A stretch of 28,307 bases of DNA from contig VSMY01000019.1 in NCBI GenBank assembly GCA_009773995.1, positions 1-28,307 of the forward strand, in the 5' to 3' direction. Every line of letters starts with the position of its first letter. The first letter of the stretch is position 1. A program made the position numbers and the translations under genes. Source of the stretch: Oscillibacter sp. (GTDB lineage: Bacteria > Bacillota > Clostridia > Oscillospirales > Oscillospiraceae). This document shows, in pieces, positions 20,828 to 28,307 of the stretch. A model generated the notes under the pieces. That model was not told the origin of the DNA, searched no databases, and was given only the letters and a program-made list of their open reading frames with translations.

Positions 20828-23227
20828 ATGGAATATGGACATTTTGACCAAGCAAAGCGGGAGTACGTCATCGACCGGGTGGACGTGCCGGTGTCCTGGA
20901 CCAACTACCTGGGGGTAGAGGACTTGGCCGCCGTGGTCAATCATACCGCCGGGGGCTATCTTTTTTATAAGAGCCCGGAGCGCCACCGGATTACCCGCTT
21001 CCGGCCCAACGGCGTTCCTATGGACCGTCCGGGACACTACGTTTATCTCCGGGACGACGACACGGGAGAGTTTTGGTCCGTGTCCTGGCAGCCCTGCGGA
21101 GGGCCGCTGGAGGCTTACCGCTGCCGCCATGGCCTGAGCTATTCCGTCTATGAGTGCGTTCGGAACGGCGTCGGCGCTGCCCAGACCCTGTTCATCCCCA
21201 GGGGGGAGGCGGTGGAGCTGTGGGATCTGGCGCTGGAAAACACGTCGGGGCGGGAGCGGCGGCTGAGCGTATACTCCTACGCCGAATTCTCCTACCACCA
21301 GATTCCCATTGACAATCAGAATTTTCAGATGTCCCTTTACTGCGCCGGGAGTGCGTACAAGGACGGGATCATCGACTATGAGCTGTTCTATGAGCATGCG
21401 CACCAGTTTATGGCGGCCTCCTTCGTCCCCGACGGCTTCGACTGCCTCCGGGACAGCTTCCTCGGGCCCTACCGCACGGAGACGAATCCTTTGGCGGTGG
21501 AGCGGGGCGAATGCTTCGGCTCCTTTGAGAAGGGCGGGAATCACTGCGCCGTCCTGCAAAAAACGCTCACTTTGGCCCCCGGCGAAAAAACCAGGCTGGT
21601 CTGGATGCTGGGGGAGGGAGGCGTTGAGGAGGGCAGGCGCATCCGGGCCAAGTACAGCGATCCCGCTGCCGTGGACGCGGCCTTGGCCGACTTGGCGGGC
21701 TTCTGGGAGAAAAAGCTGTCCAAGCTTCAAGTCTCGACCCCGGACCCGGACATGGATGTGATGCTGAACACCTGGACGCTGTATCAAAGCGAGATTAATG
21801 TGATGTTCTCCCGCTTCGCCTCCTTCATCGAGGTGGGCGGGCGCACGGGGCTGGGCTATCGGGACACGGCCCAGGACGCCATGACCATTCCCCACTCCAA
21901 TCCCCAGGGCTGCAAAAAACGGATTATGCAGCTGATGCAGGGGCTGACCTCCGCGGGCTACGGCCTCCACCTCTTCGACCCGGCCTGGTTCGGCCCTCAG
22001 GCGGAAAAGCCCGCCTTTCGGTCCCCCACCGTCATCCCCATGCCGGACAGGGCCTCCATTGTCCACGGGCTGGAGGACGCCTGCGCCGACGACGCGTTGT
22101 GGCTGGTAGCCGCCGTGGCGGAATACGTTCGGGAGACCGGGGAGCTGTCCTTCTTCGACGAGGTCGTGGGCTACGCCGACGGAGGAGAGGGAAGCGTCTA
22201 CGAGCATTTGAAGAAAATCCTGGACTTCTCCGCCGCCCAGGTGGGGCCTCACGGCGTCTGCAAGGGTCTCCGGGCGGACTGGAACGACTGCCTGAACCTA
22301 GGGGGCGGGGAGAGCGCCATGGTCTCTTTCCTCCACGTCTGGGCGCTGGGGCACTTCGTGGACGCGGCCCGAGCCCTGGGCCGAACGGAGGACGCGGAGC
22401 AGTACCAGGCCATGCGCCGGGGCGTTATGGAGATCTGCCGGCGGGAGCTGTGGGACGGGGACTGGTATCTCCGGGGCGTCACCGCCGACGGGCGGAAGAT
22501 TGGGACCCATGCCGACGCGGAGGGCCGGGTCCACCTGGAGAGCAACGCTTGGGCGGTGCTGTCCGGCGCGGCGGAGGGAGAGCAGGCCCTCCGGGCGATG
22601 GACGCGGTGGACCGGAGTCTCTACACCGATTACGGCCTGCGGCTCAACGCCCCGTCCTATACCCGGCCCGACGACGCCATCGGCTTCATCACACGGGTGT
22701 ACCCCGGCGTGAAGGAGAACGGGGCCATCTTCTCCCACTCCAATCCCTGGGCCTGGTGCGCCGAGGCCATGCTGGGCCGGGGGGAACGGGCCATGAAATT
22801 TTATAAAGCCCTGTGCCCCGCCGCCCAGAATGACAAGATTGAGATACGCCAGAGCGAGCCCTACTCCTACTGCCAGTTTGTCATGGGGCCCGACCACAGC
22901 GCCTTCGGCCGGGCCCGGCACCCCTTTATGACCGGATCCGCCGGGTGGAGTTACTTTGCGGCCACCCGGTATATCCTGGGCGTGCGGCCCCAGTTCGGCG
23001 GGCTGCTGGTAGACCCCTGCGTCCCGGCGGACTGGAGGCGGTTTGCGATCACCCGGGTCTGGCGGGGAGCCGTCTACCATATCACCGTGGAAAACCCGGA
23101 CGGGGTGGAGAAGGGCGTGGCCTCCGTCACCTGCAGCGGACAGGCCATCAAGGGACTTATCCCGGCCCAGCCCGCCGGAAGCGTCAATGAAGTGGTGGTC
23201 ACCATGGGAAGGAGAGAGCTTGTATGA
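20828..23227 (+). CDS. chbP: GH94 phosphorylase, probable N,N'-diacetylchitobiose phosphorylase
   Basis: 799 aa from ATG 20828 (GGGAGGCGG upstream; an in-frame ATG at 20798 lies in the -10 box). Known GH94 chitobiose phosphorylases are about 800 aa. They use phosphate to split a beta-1,4-disaccharide into alpha-sugar-1-phosphate plus free sugar, by inversion, in the cytosol. The opening (MEYGHFD, REYVI, VPVSWTNYLG, RPGHYVYLRDDDTG), GGRTGLGYRDTAQDA and GLRADWNDCLNLGGGES match what I recall of Vibrio chitobiose phosphorylase. The general-acid Asp is in the RADWND motif (D487 by alignment from memory). HSNPWAW and EPYSYCQFVMGPDH form phosphate and sugar-site segments near the C-terminus. Cellobiose or another beta-disaccharide remains possible. 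It overlaps the mutase gene by 4 bp (ATGA), placing both steps in one operon. Confidence 0.88.
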   Translation: MEYGHFDQAKREYVIDRVDVPVSWTNYLGVEDLAAVVNHTAGGYLFYKSPERHRITRFRPNGVPMDRPGHYVYLRDDDTGEFWSVSWQPCGGPLEAYRCRHGLSYSVYECVRNGVGAAQTLFIPRGEAVELWDLALENTSGRERRLSVYSYAEFSYHQIPIDNQNFQMSLYCAGSAYKDGIIDYELFYEHAHQFMAASFVPDGFDCLRDSFLGPYRTETNPLAVERGECFGSFEKGGNHCAVLQKTLTLAPGEKTRLVWMLGEGGVEEGRRIRAKYSDPAAVDAALADLAGFWEKKLSKLQVSTPDPDMDVMLNTWTLYQSEINVMFSRFASFIEVGGRTGLGYRDTAQDAMTIPHSNPQGCKKRIMQLMQGLTSAGYGLHLFDPAWFGPQAEKPAFRSPTVIPMPDRASIVHGLEDACADDALWLVAAVAEYVRETGELSFFDEVVGYADGGEGSVYEHLKKILDFSAAQVGPHGVCKGLRADWNDCLNLGGGESAMVSFLHVWALGHFVDAARALGRTEDAEQYQAMRRGVMEICRRELWDGDWYLRGVTADGRKIGTHADAEGRVHLESNAWAVLSGAAEGEQALRAMDAVDRSLYTDYGLRLNAPSYTRPDDAIGFITRVYPGVKENGAIFSHSNPWAWCAEAMLGRGERAMKFYKALCPAAQNDKIEIRQSEPYSYCQFVMGPDHSAFGRARHPFMTGSAGWSYFAATRYILGVRPQFGGLLVDPCVPADWRRFAITRVWRGAVYHITVENPDGVEKGVASVTCSGQAIKGLIPAQPAGSVNEVVVTMGRRELV

Positions 23228-24657
23228 GCGTCCAATTCGGCACCGGCGGCTGGAGAGCCGTCATCGGAGACGGCTTTACCAAGGCCAACGTCCAGCGGCT
23301 GGCCGCCGCCCTGGCCCGGAAGATGAAGGAAGAGGGCGCGGCCCAGCGGGGGTTTCTCATCGGCTACGACCGGCGTTTCCTCTCCAGGGAGGCCGCCCAC
23401 TGGGCCGCCGAGGTCATGGCCGGGGCGGAGGTGCCCTGCATGGTGGTGGAACGGGAGGCTCCTACGCCCCTCATCATGTTCGCCGTAAAATACTATGAGC
23501 TGTCCTACGGCATGGCGGTAACGGCCAGCCACAACCCGGCCCTGTACAACGGCGTGAAGGTCTTCACCAAGGGGGGCCGGGACGCGGACGAAACCGTCAC
23601 CCGGAGCATCGAGGAGGATATCGCCGCCCTGCCGGAGGGGGAGATTCCCGCCGTCCCGTATGAGGAAGGGGTGCGGACGGGAAGGATTCAGATCGTCGAC
23701 CCTATGAACCCGTATATTGACGCGATCATCCGCTCGGTAAATATGGACGCCATCCGCTCTCGGGGGCTGAAGGTGGTGCTGGACCCCATGTTCGGCGTGT
23801 CCAAGACGGCGCTGAGCACCATCCTCATCACCGCCCGGTGCGACGTGGACGTGATCCACGAGCGGCGGGACGCCCTGTTCGGAGGCCGTCTCCCGGCTCC
23901 CAACAGCAAGACCCTGGTCGGCCTGCGGTCCTTCGTGGTGGAAAACGGCTGCGACATCGGCATCGCCACCGACGGGGACGCGGACCGGCTGGGTATCATC
24001 GACGACCGGGGGGATTTCCTCCACCCCAATAAGATCCTGGTGCTGCTGTATTACTACCTGCTGAAATACAAGGGCTGGCACGGGGCGGCGGTGCGCAATC
24101 TGGCCACCACGCATCTGCTGGACGCCGTGGCGGCGGAATTCGGCGAAACCTGCTACGAGGTGCCCGTGGGCTTCAAGCACGTGTCCGGCAAGATGCTGGA
24201 GACCGGGGCGGTCATCGGCGGGGAGAGCTCCGGCGGCCTCACCGTCCGGGGCCACATCCAGGGCAAGGACGGCATCTACGCCGCCGCCCTGCTGGTGGAG
24301 ATGCTGGCCACCACCGGCCGAAGCCTGTCGGAGCTCTATCAGGAGATTACGAAGCGCTGCAGCGCCTTCGAGATGGTGGAACGGGGCTACCGCTTTTCCC
24401 AGGAGGAAAAGGAGCGCATCCACCGGCAGGTCATGGTGGACAAGCTGCTGCCCGATTTCGGGCGGGACATGGAACAAGTGAGCTATACCGACGGCTGCAA
24501 GGTCCGCTTCAAGGGCGGCGGCTGGGTAGTGGCGCGATTTTCCGGTACGGAGCCCCTGCTGCGGGTATTCTGCGAGATGTCCGGCGAAAAAGAGGCGGCG
24601 GATACGGCGGCCTGCATGGAGCGCTTCCTGGGCCTGGAGGGCCGGAATATCGAGTGA
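23224..24657 (+). CDS. alpha-D-phosphohexomutase (phosphoglucomutase/phosphoacetylglucosamine-mutase type)
   Basis: A 477-aa cytosolic mutase that converts sugar-1-phosphate and sugar-6-phosphate through a phosphoserine. All four superfamily motifs are present: TASHNP with catalytic S102, Mg-binding DGDADR (250-255), sugar-specificity loop GGESSGG (332-338) and phosphate-binding RFSGTEP (438-444). GESSG is shared by glucose and mannose mutases, and N-acetylglucosamine forms vary, so the substrate is inferred from context. Translational coupling to the GH94 phosphorylase means it almost certainly takes the sugar-1-phosphate released there (GlcNAc-1-P or Glc-1-P) to the 6-phosphate for central metabolism. 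ATG 23224 is preceded by AAGGAGAGAG inside the GH94 gene. Confidence 0.92.
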   Translation: MSVQFGTGGWRAVIGDGFTKANVQRLAAALARKMKEEGAAQRGFLIGYDRRFLSREAAHWAAEVMAGAEVPCMVVEREAPTPLIMFAVKYYELSYGMAVTASHNPALYNGVKVFTKGGRDADETVTRSIEEDIAALPEGEIPAVPYEEGVRTGRIQIVDPMNPYIDAIIRSVNMDAIRSRGLKVVLDPMFGVSKTALSTILITARCDVDVIHERRDALFGGRLPAPNSKTLVGLRSFVVENGCDIGIATDGDADRLGIIDDRGDFLHPNKILVLLYYYLLKYKGWHGAAVRNLATTHLLDAVAAEFGETCYEVPVGFKHVSGKMLETGAVIGGESSGGLTVRGHIQGKDGIYAAALLVEMLATTGRSLSELYQEITKRCSAFEMVERGYRFSQEEKERIHRQVMVDKLLPDFGRDMEQVSYTDGCKVRFKGGGWVVARFSGTEPLLRVFCEMSGEKEAADTAACMERFLGLEGRNIE

Positions 24658-24659
24658 AG

Positions 24660-24689
24660 CAAAAGGGGCTGCAGGGCAGCCCCTTTTGT
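24660..24689 (+). terminator. intrinsic terminator of the GH94-mutase operon
   Basis: A perfect 13-bp stem (24660-24672 with 24676-24688, loop AGG) whose 3' arm ends in TTTTG. It begins 2 bases after the stop codon. Confidence 0.88.
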
Positions 24690-24701
24690 CCTGGGAAGCA
24701 C

Positions 24702-24730
24702 TGGAAATCCCTGGGCCGTCGTGGTATCAT
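24702..24730 (+). promoter_or_regulatory. probable promoter of the histidine kinase gene
   Basis: TGGAAA (24702-24707), a 17-bp spacer and TATCAT (24725-24730), 27 bases before ATG 24758. The -35 is weak. It lies directly behind the preceding terminator. Confidence 0.45.
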
Positions 24731-24757
24731 GGACTTGACGGAAAGGAGGGCTGCCTC

Positions 24758-26482
24758 ATGGAGCATACAAAGAGATCCCTGCGGGGACAAATGACCTTTA
24801 TCATCCTGCTGTGCTGGCTGCTGCCCATGCTGCTGGCGGCCGGGGCGCTGGGGGGATACCTGGCCTTTGGCCTGGGCCGTCAGTCCCGGCGAGCCGCGGC
24901 GGAGCAGTTCCAGCTCAATCTCCAGATGGGGGCCGACCGGGTGGAAAGCGCCGTGGAGGCCAGCCGCCTGCCCTCCTACGACCCGGAGCTGCGGGAGGCC
25001 TGGTCCCAGTACCGGCAGGAGGGAAATTATGCCCTTCTATACCGCCGCTGCTCCGCTCTGTTCACCCGGCTGTACCAGTCGGACAGCCGGTTTCGCTATG
25101 CCGTGTTCTGCTTCTCCGACGACCCGGAGGACCGGGCCATCACCGTGGTCAACGGCAGCTCGGGCTCCTCGGAGCGCCAGGCGCGGGAGCGCTGGCGGGG
25201 CGATCTGCCCGCTGTGGCGGAGCTGGCCGCGGGCCTGGACACCGCCGTTGGCTTTCTGGAGCGGGACGGGCAGGTCTATTTGGTGCGCAACCTGGTGGAC
25301 TCCGGCTACCGGACCATCGGCGTGCTGTCCCTGGCGCTGAACCAGTCTTATTATTTTGAGGACCTGTCTCTGCTCAGCTGGGCCTCGGCGGTGTCGGTGG
25401 AGCTGGAACCGGATTCCATCCTCACCGTCAAGGGGGAGGCTCCGCCCCGGAACGGGGACGGTGTACTGGAGGCGGTGGTAAATAAGCGGGACTTTGTCCT
25501 GCGGGGCCGGGCGGCAGTAGACTATCAGGTTCTGCTGGCGGGCTTTGAAGCCTACCGCTATGTCCTGGGAGCCATGGCCCTGTCTCTGCTTCTCCTGCTG
25601 CTGTTCACCTTCCGCTTTTTCCGGCGGAAAATTTCCCGTCCCATCCAGGCGCTGATGGCCGGGGCGGCGGACATTCAGGAGGGCCAGTGGGGCCGGCGGA
25701 TCGAGTGCGAAACGGGCAGCCGGGAATTTGAGTACCTCACCGCTTCCTTCAACCGGATGTCCGCCCAGCTGCAAAACCAGTTCGACTGTCTCTACCAGGA
25801 GGAGCTGGCCCGGCGGGACGCTCAAATCAAAGCCCTTCAATCCCACATCAATCCGCACTTCCTGAACAACACCCTGGAGACCATCAACTGGCAGGCCCGC
25901 ATGAGCGGGGACGTGAAGGCATCTAAAATGATCGAGGCGCTGTCCACCGTACTGGACGCCGCCCTGGACCGAAAGGGAAGACCGGAGGTCCGGCTGGCGG
26001 AGGAGATGACCTATGTCAACGCCTATCTCTATATCGTCTCCCAGCGGTTCGGCAAGCGGCTCGCCGTGGACATCGACCTGCCGGGCGAGCTGATGGACTG
26101 CATGGTGCCCCGACTGATTCTCCAGCCGGTCATTGAAAACGCGGTGGAGCACGGTATCGGCCCAGGGGGAGCGGGGCGGGTGGCCCTGCGGGGCTATGTG
26201 AAGGACGGCTTCCTCGTTTTAGAAATTGAGAACAACGGCGGCCTGCCGCCGGAGGACGAGGCGCACATTGCGCGGCTGCTTTCCCCGGACCACGACATGG
26301 CGGCGGAGCCGTCGGGCAACATCGGCATCGCCAATGTGAACCAGCGCCTGCGCATCCTCTACGGACCGGAATGCGGCCTGGCCATCTTTTCCGGCCAGGG
26401 CGACCTGGTTACCGCCCGGCTCACCGTGGCCCTTCCCCGGGAGGAGGACGGCTCCCGCGCCCCGTCTCCCTCTGAGGGATGA
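24758..26482 (+). CDS. YesM-type sensor histidine kinase
   Basis: A 574-aa membrane kinase. ATG 24758 with AAAGGAGGG is chosen over an upstream in-frame ATG at 24686 that overlaps the terminator. TM1 is about 14-36, an extracytoplasmic sensor about 40-265, TM2 about 267-290, then HAMP. The His-kinase domain (PF06580 type) has SHINPHFLNN, with H367 in PHF as the phosphoacceptor; the usual Gln four positions before it is His363 here. The ATPase domain follows with the N-box LQPVIENAVEHGI and GNIGIANVNQRL. YesM kinases normally pair with an AraC-type YesN regulator and control sugar ABC transporters. No response regulator is encoded beside it in this window. The binding protein and permease that follow fit such a sugar-uptake regulon. 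Confidence 0.93.
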   Translation: MEHTKRSLRGQMTFIILLCWLLPMLLAAGALGGYLAFGLGRQSRRAAAEQFQLNLQMGADRVESAVEASRLPSYDPELREAWSQYRQEGNYALLYRRCSALFTRLYQSDSRFRYAVFCFSDDPEDRAITVVNGSSGSSERQARERWRGDLPAVAELAAGLDTAVGFLERDGQVYLVRNLVDSGYRTIGVLSLALNQSYYFEDLSLLSWASAVSVELEPDSILTVKGEAPPRNGDGVLEAVVNKRDFVLRGRAAVDYQVLLAGFEAYRYVLGAMALSLLLLLLFTFRFFRRKISRPIQALMAGAADIQEGQWGRRIECETGSREFEYLTASFNRMSAQLQNQFDCLYQEELARRDAQIKALQSHINPHFLNNTLETINWQARMSGDVKASKMIEALSTVLDAALDRKGRPEVRLAEEMTYVNAYLYIVSQRFGKRLAVDIDLPGELMDCMVPRLILQPVIENAVEHGIGPGGAGRVALRGYVKDGFLVLEIENNGGLPPEDEAHIARLLSPDHDMAAEPSGNIGIANVNQRLRILYGPECGLAIFSGQGDLVTARLTVALPREEDGSRAPSPSEG

Positions 26483-26538
26483 CGCTGCCCTTTTTTGCCT
26501 CCGGTTGTCTCGGCCGCTTGGCTCTCCGCGCTTCCTCG

Positions 26539-26554
26539 CAAGAATATACAAGAA
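26539..26554 (+). promoter_or_regulatory. tandem CAAGAA repeat upstream of the sugar-binding-protein gene
   Basis: CAAGAA is at 26539-26544 and again at 26549-26554, a 10-bp period, about 40 bp upstream of a TATGAT -10 at 26594-26599 that lacks a good -35. Such a layout suits an AraC-type response regulator of a YesM kinase; this is inferred from position only. Confidence 0.35.
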
Positions 26555-26570
26555 ATGGCAATTTCGGCTA

Positions 26571-26599
26571 TTCGCCCCAAGCCAAAAAGGGTGTATGAT
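26571..26599 (+). promoter_or_regulatory. weak candidate promoter of the sugar-binding-protein gene
   Basis: TATGAT (26594-26599) with TTCGCC (26571-26576) 17 bp upstream as a very poor -35. The 170-bp gap after the kinase holds no convincing terminator; only a T6 run at 26492-26497 behind a short stem is seen. Confidence 0.35.
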
Positions 26600-26652
26600 G
26601 ATATTGCACAAAGGGAAGCGCGGAATGCGCGATGAATTATGGAGGTTTTGCT

Positions 26653-27981
26653 ATGAAACAGAAGAGATTTCTTGCCCTGCTCCTTGCCGCCGTGATGCTC
26701 ACCGGTCTGCTGGCGGGCTGCGGAGGAACATCGGGAGGAAGCGGCTCCGGTTCCGGGTCCAATTCCGGCGGTCAGGACGCCGCGAAGCCTTCCTCCTCCT
26801 CCGTGGAGCTGAACGTGGTCACCTCCTACGGCGGAGACGACGGCCACCGGAAGGACTATGAAAACGCGGTCAAGGGCTATGAGGAGGCCACCGGGAACAA
26901 AGTCCTGGACGCCTCCGCCACCTCCAACGAGGAGTGGAAGGCCAAGGTGCTGACCGACTTTGAGACGGGCACGGAGCCCGACGTGCTGTTCTTCTTCACC
27001 AACGCCGATGCCGAACCCATCGTGAAGGCGGGCAAGGTGGTGGACATCGCGACCATCCGGGCCGAGTACCCCGACTATGGCTCCAACATGCGCGACTCCA
27101 TGCTGGCCGTGGCCTCCGACGGGAAGAACTACGCCGTCCCCTCCTCCGGCTTCTGGGAAAACATGTTTGTCAACACCAAGGTCCTCTCCGACTGCGGCGT
27201 GGCCATCCCCGGCCCCGACTATACCTGGGACCAGTTCCTGACGGACTGCCAGGCCATCAAGGACAAGGGCTACACCCCCATCGCCTGCTCCCTGTTCGAG
27301 GTGCCCCACTACTGGTTTGAGTTCTGCGTGATGAACAACGGCACCCTGGCCAATCAGCTGGATCTGCCCGCCTCTGCGGACGACGCCGCCGGGCAGAAGT
27401 GGGTAGCCGCCCTCAACGACATCAAGGACCTGTATGAGAAGGGCTTCTTCCCCGCCAACACCCTGACCGCCACCGACGCCGAGACCGTCCAGCTCTTCGG
27501 GGACGGCGAGGCCGCCTTCCTCATTGACGGATCCTGGAAGGTCACCCACTTTGTGGACAATTACCCCGAGCATCTGGATGAATTTGCCATCTCCTATGTC
27601 CCCGCCAAGGGGGAGCGCAAGGCCAGCGAGGCCATCGGCGGCATCTCCATGGGCTACTTCATCACCAAAAAGGCCTGGGACGACCCCGCCAAGCGGGAGG
27701 CGGCGGTGCAGTTCGTGGAGCACATGACCTCCGATGAGGTGATGAGCACCTTTGTCACCACCGAGGTCACCGCCCTGAAAAACGGAGCCTCTCCCTCCGG
27801 CCTGAACGCGCTCCAGCAGTCCGCGGCGGACGCCAACGCCAACATCACCGGCGTGGTGGGAGCCGTCCAGGACACGGTGTCCAGCGAGTGCAAAACGGAC
27901 CTGTTCGGCAACGTGCAGAACGTGGTCACGGGAGCCATGACCGCCGAGGACGCCGTCAGCTCCGCCATCGCATTGAACTGA
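26653..27981 (+). CDS. family 1 extracellular sugar-binding lipoprotein of an ABC transporter
   Basis: A 442-aa lipoprotein. ATG 26653 with GGAGG is preferred over the in-frame ATG at 26632, because the signal (MKQKRF, hydrophobic core, LLAGC, Cys23) starts there. A Gly/Ser linker (about 25-48) tethers the domain. The mature part has the cluster B binding-protein pattern: an opening beta strand (VELNVVTSYGG), GYEEATGNKVLDASA, a mid-protein YAVPSSGFWENMFVNTKV and YTWDQFLTDCQAI, then AAFLIDGSWK and a C-terminal helical lobe. These proteins deliver mono- and oligosaccharides to MalF/MalG-type permeases; the start of one follows. With the GH94 phosphorylase nearby, a beta-linked disaccharide or chitin oligomer is a reasonable ligand guess, unproven. 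Confidence 0.92.
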   Translation: MKQKRFLALLLAAVMLTGLLAGCGGTSGGSGSGSGSNSGGQDAAKPSSSSVELNVVTSYGGDDGHRKDYENAVKGYEEATGNKVLDASATSNEEWKAKVLTDFETGTEPDVLFFFTNADAEPIVKAGKVVDIATIRAEYPDYGSNMRDSMLAVASDGKNYAVPSSGFWENMFVNTKVLSDCGVAIPGPDYTWDQFLTDCQAIKDKGYTPIACSLFEVPHYWFEFCVMNNGTLANQLDLPASADDAAGQKWVAALNDIKDLYEKGFFPANTLTATDAETVQLFGDGEAAFLIDGSWKVTHFVDNYPEHLDEFAISYVPAKGERKASEAIGGISMGYFITKKAWDDPAKREAAVQFVEHMTSDEVMSTFVTTEVTALKNGASPSGLNALQQSAADANANITGVVGAVQDTVSSECKTDLFGNVQNVVTGAMTAEDAVSSAIALN

Positions 27982-27994
27982 TTCGGCGCTGAAA

Positions 27995-28022
27995 GGCCCC
28001 GCCTACCGGGCGGGGTCTTTTT
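27995..28022 (+). terminator. hairpin with T-tract between binding protein and permease genes
   Basis: A 7-bp GC stem extended by a G-U and a G-C pair (27995-28003 with 28009-28017, loop TACCG) followed by TTTTT. It probably attenuates transcription into the permease so that binding protein is made in excess. Confidence 0.75.
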
Positions 28023-28051
28023 CCAAAACTACGGCAAGGGAGTGACCGCGC

Positions 28052-28307
28052 ATGAACTCCAGCTCGACCCTGTATAAAAAGAAAGGCCCCCTGGCGGTCT
28101 TTCTGGTCCCGGCTTTCGCGTTCCTGATTTTATATCTCTACTATCCCTTCCTGCAGAACATTATCAACAGCTTCTCCGACATCACCGGCCTGGGCACCCC
28201 CGCCCAGGGGCTGAACGACCCCTGGTGGTCCAACTACGCGGAGCTGGTCACGGACCCGGCCCGGGGCACCGCGCTGAAAAACACCCTGATTCTTACCGTC
28301 TGCACCG
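28052..28307 (+). CDS. carbohydrate ABC transporter permease, MalF/UgpA type (partial, runs off window)
   Basis: Only the first 85 codons are present. The start ATG 28052 has AAGGGAG upstream. The N-terminus is hydrophilic and basic (NSSSTLYKKK), followed by a first membrane helix (LAVFLVPAFAFLILYLYYPF), an extracellular stretch with SFSDITGLG and WWSNYAELV, and the start of the second helix (LKNTLILTV). These features are typical of the first permease of family 1 sugar transporters. It follows the sugar-binding protein by 70 bp. The second permease and any catabolic genes lie beyond the window. Confidence 0.88.
   Translation, partial: MNSSSTLYKKKGPLAVFLVPAFAFLILYLYYPFLQNIINSFSDITGLGTPAQGLNDPWWSNYAELVTDPARGTALKNTLILTVCT

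Overview
The window is GC-rich, compact bacterial DNA. Shine-Dalgarno sites are strong (GGAGG type), sigma-A promoters are consensus-like, signal peptides are lipoprotein or Sec type, and there is a YesM-type sensor kinase and a two-Cache-type chemoreceptor. Together these suggest a high-GC Clostridia/Oscillospiraceae-like gut Firmicute (Flavonifractor, Oscillibacter or Lawsonibacter-like). The phylum-level call is fairly firm; the family is an inference. I see no rRNA, tRNA, CRISPR array, phage gene or insertion sequence. The region looks like chromosomal core/accessory metabolism built around solute uptake.

Layout. (1) 77-4226, minus strand: two secreted metallophosphoesterase-fold proteins, each with its own promoter: a CapA-like lipoprotein and a 933-residue exported protein with GLUG-like repeats, an FN3-like segment and a calcineurin-type phosphoesterase. 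(2) 4227-4593: a 367-bp divergent control region with two consensus promoters and several inverted repeats. (3) 4594-6558: a methyl-accepting chemotaxis protein broken by one in-frame TAG at codon 98 and otherwise intact. (4) 6669-14142: a highly structured leader, a DUF3798 lipoprotein, a fused two-domain ABC ATPase, two RbsC-type permeases, a small single-pass membrane protein with an acidic tail, and, after a hairpin, an Xaa-His dipeptidase (PepD). This is an importer of unknown substrate with a possible peptide link. (5) 14238-16229: a membrane-anchored VanX-type M15 peptidase with FN3-like, SH3 and wall-binding modules. (6) 16374-19771: a tight four-gene operon (DUF3100 membrane protein, 148-aa membrane partner, TauE/SafE permease, amidohydrolase) that looks like an undescribed transport-plus-deamination/hydrolysis module. 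It is followed by a Crp/Fnr regulator. (7) 20828-24657: a GH94 phosphorylase closest to N,N'-diacetylchitobiose phosphorylase, translationally coupled to a hexosephosphate mutase, forming a phosphorolytic disaccharide pathway. (8) 24758-28307: a YesM-type histidine kinase without a response regulator in the window, a sugar-type solute-binding lipoprotein, and the start of an inner-membrane permease that runs off the window end.

How the parts fit. Regions 7 and 8 plausibly cooperate: external sugar is sensed by the kinase, captured by the binding protein, imported, split by phosphate to a sugar-1-phosphate and isomerised to the 6-phosphate. Regions 4 and 6 are the best candidates for undescribed biology. 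In both, transport families of unknown substrate sit beside a hydrolase that may act on the imported compound. A recurring architectural theme is a downstream promoter placed inside or directly behind the upstream gene's intrinsic terminator.
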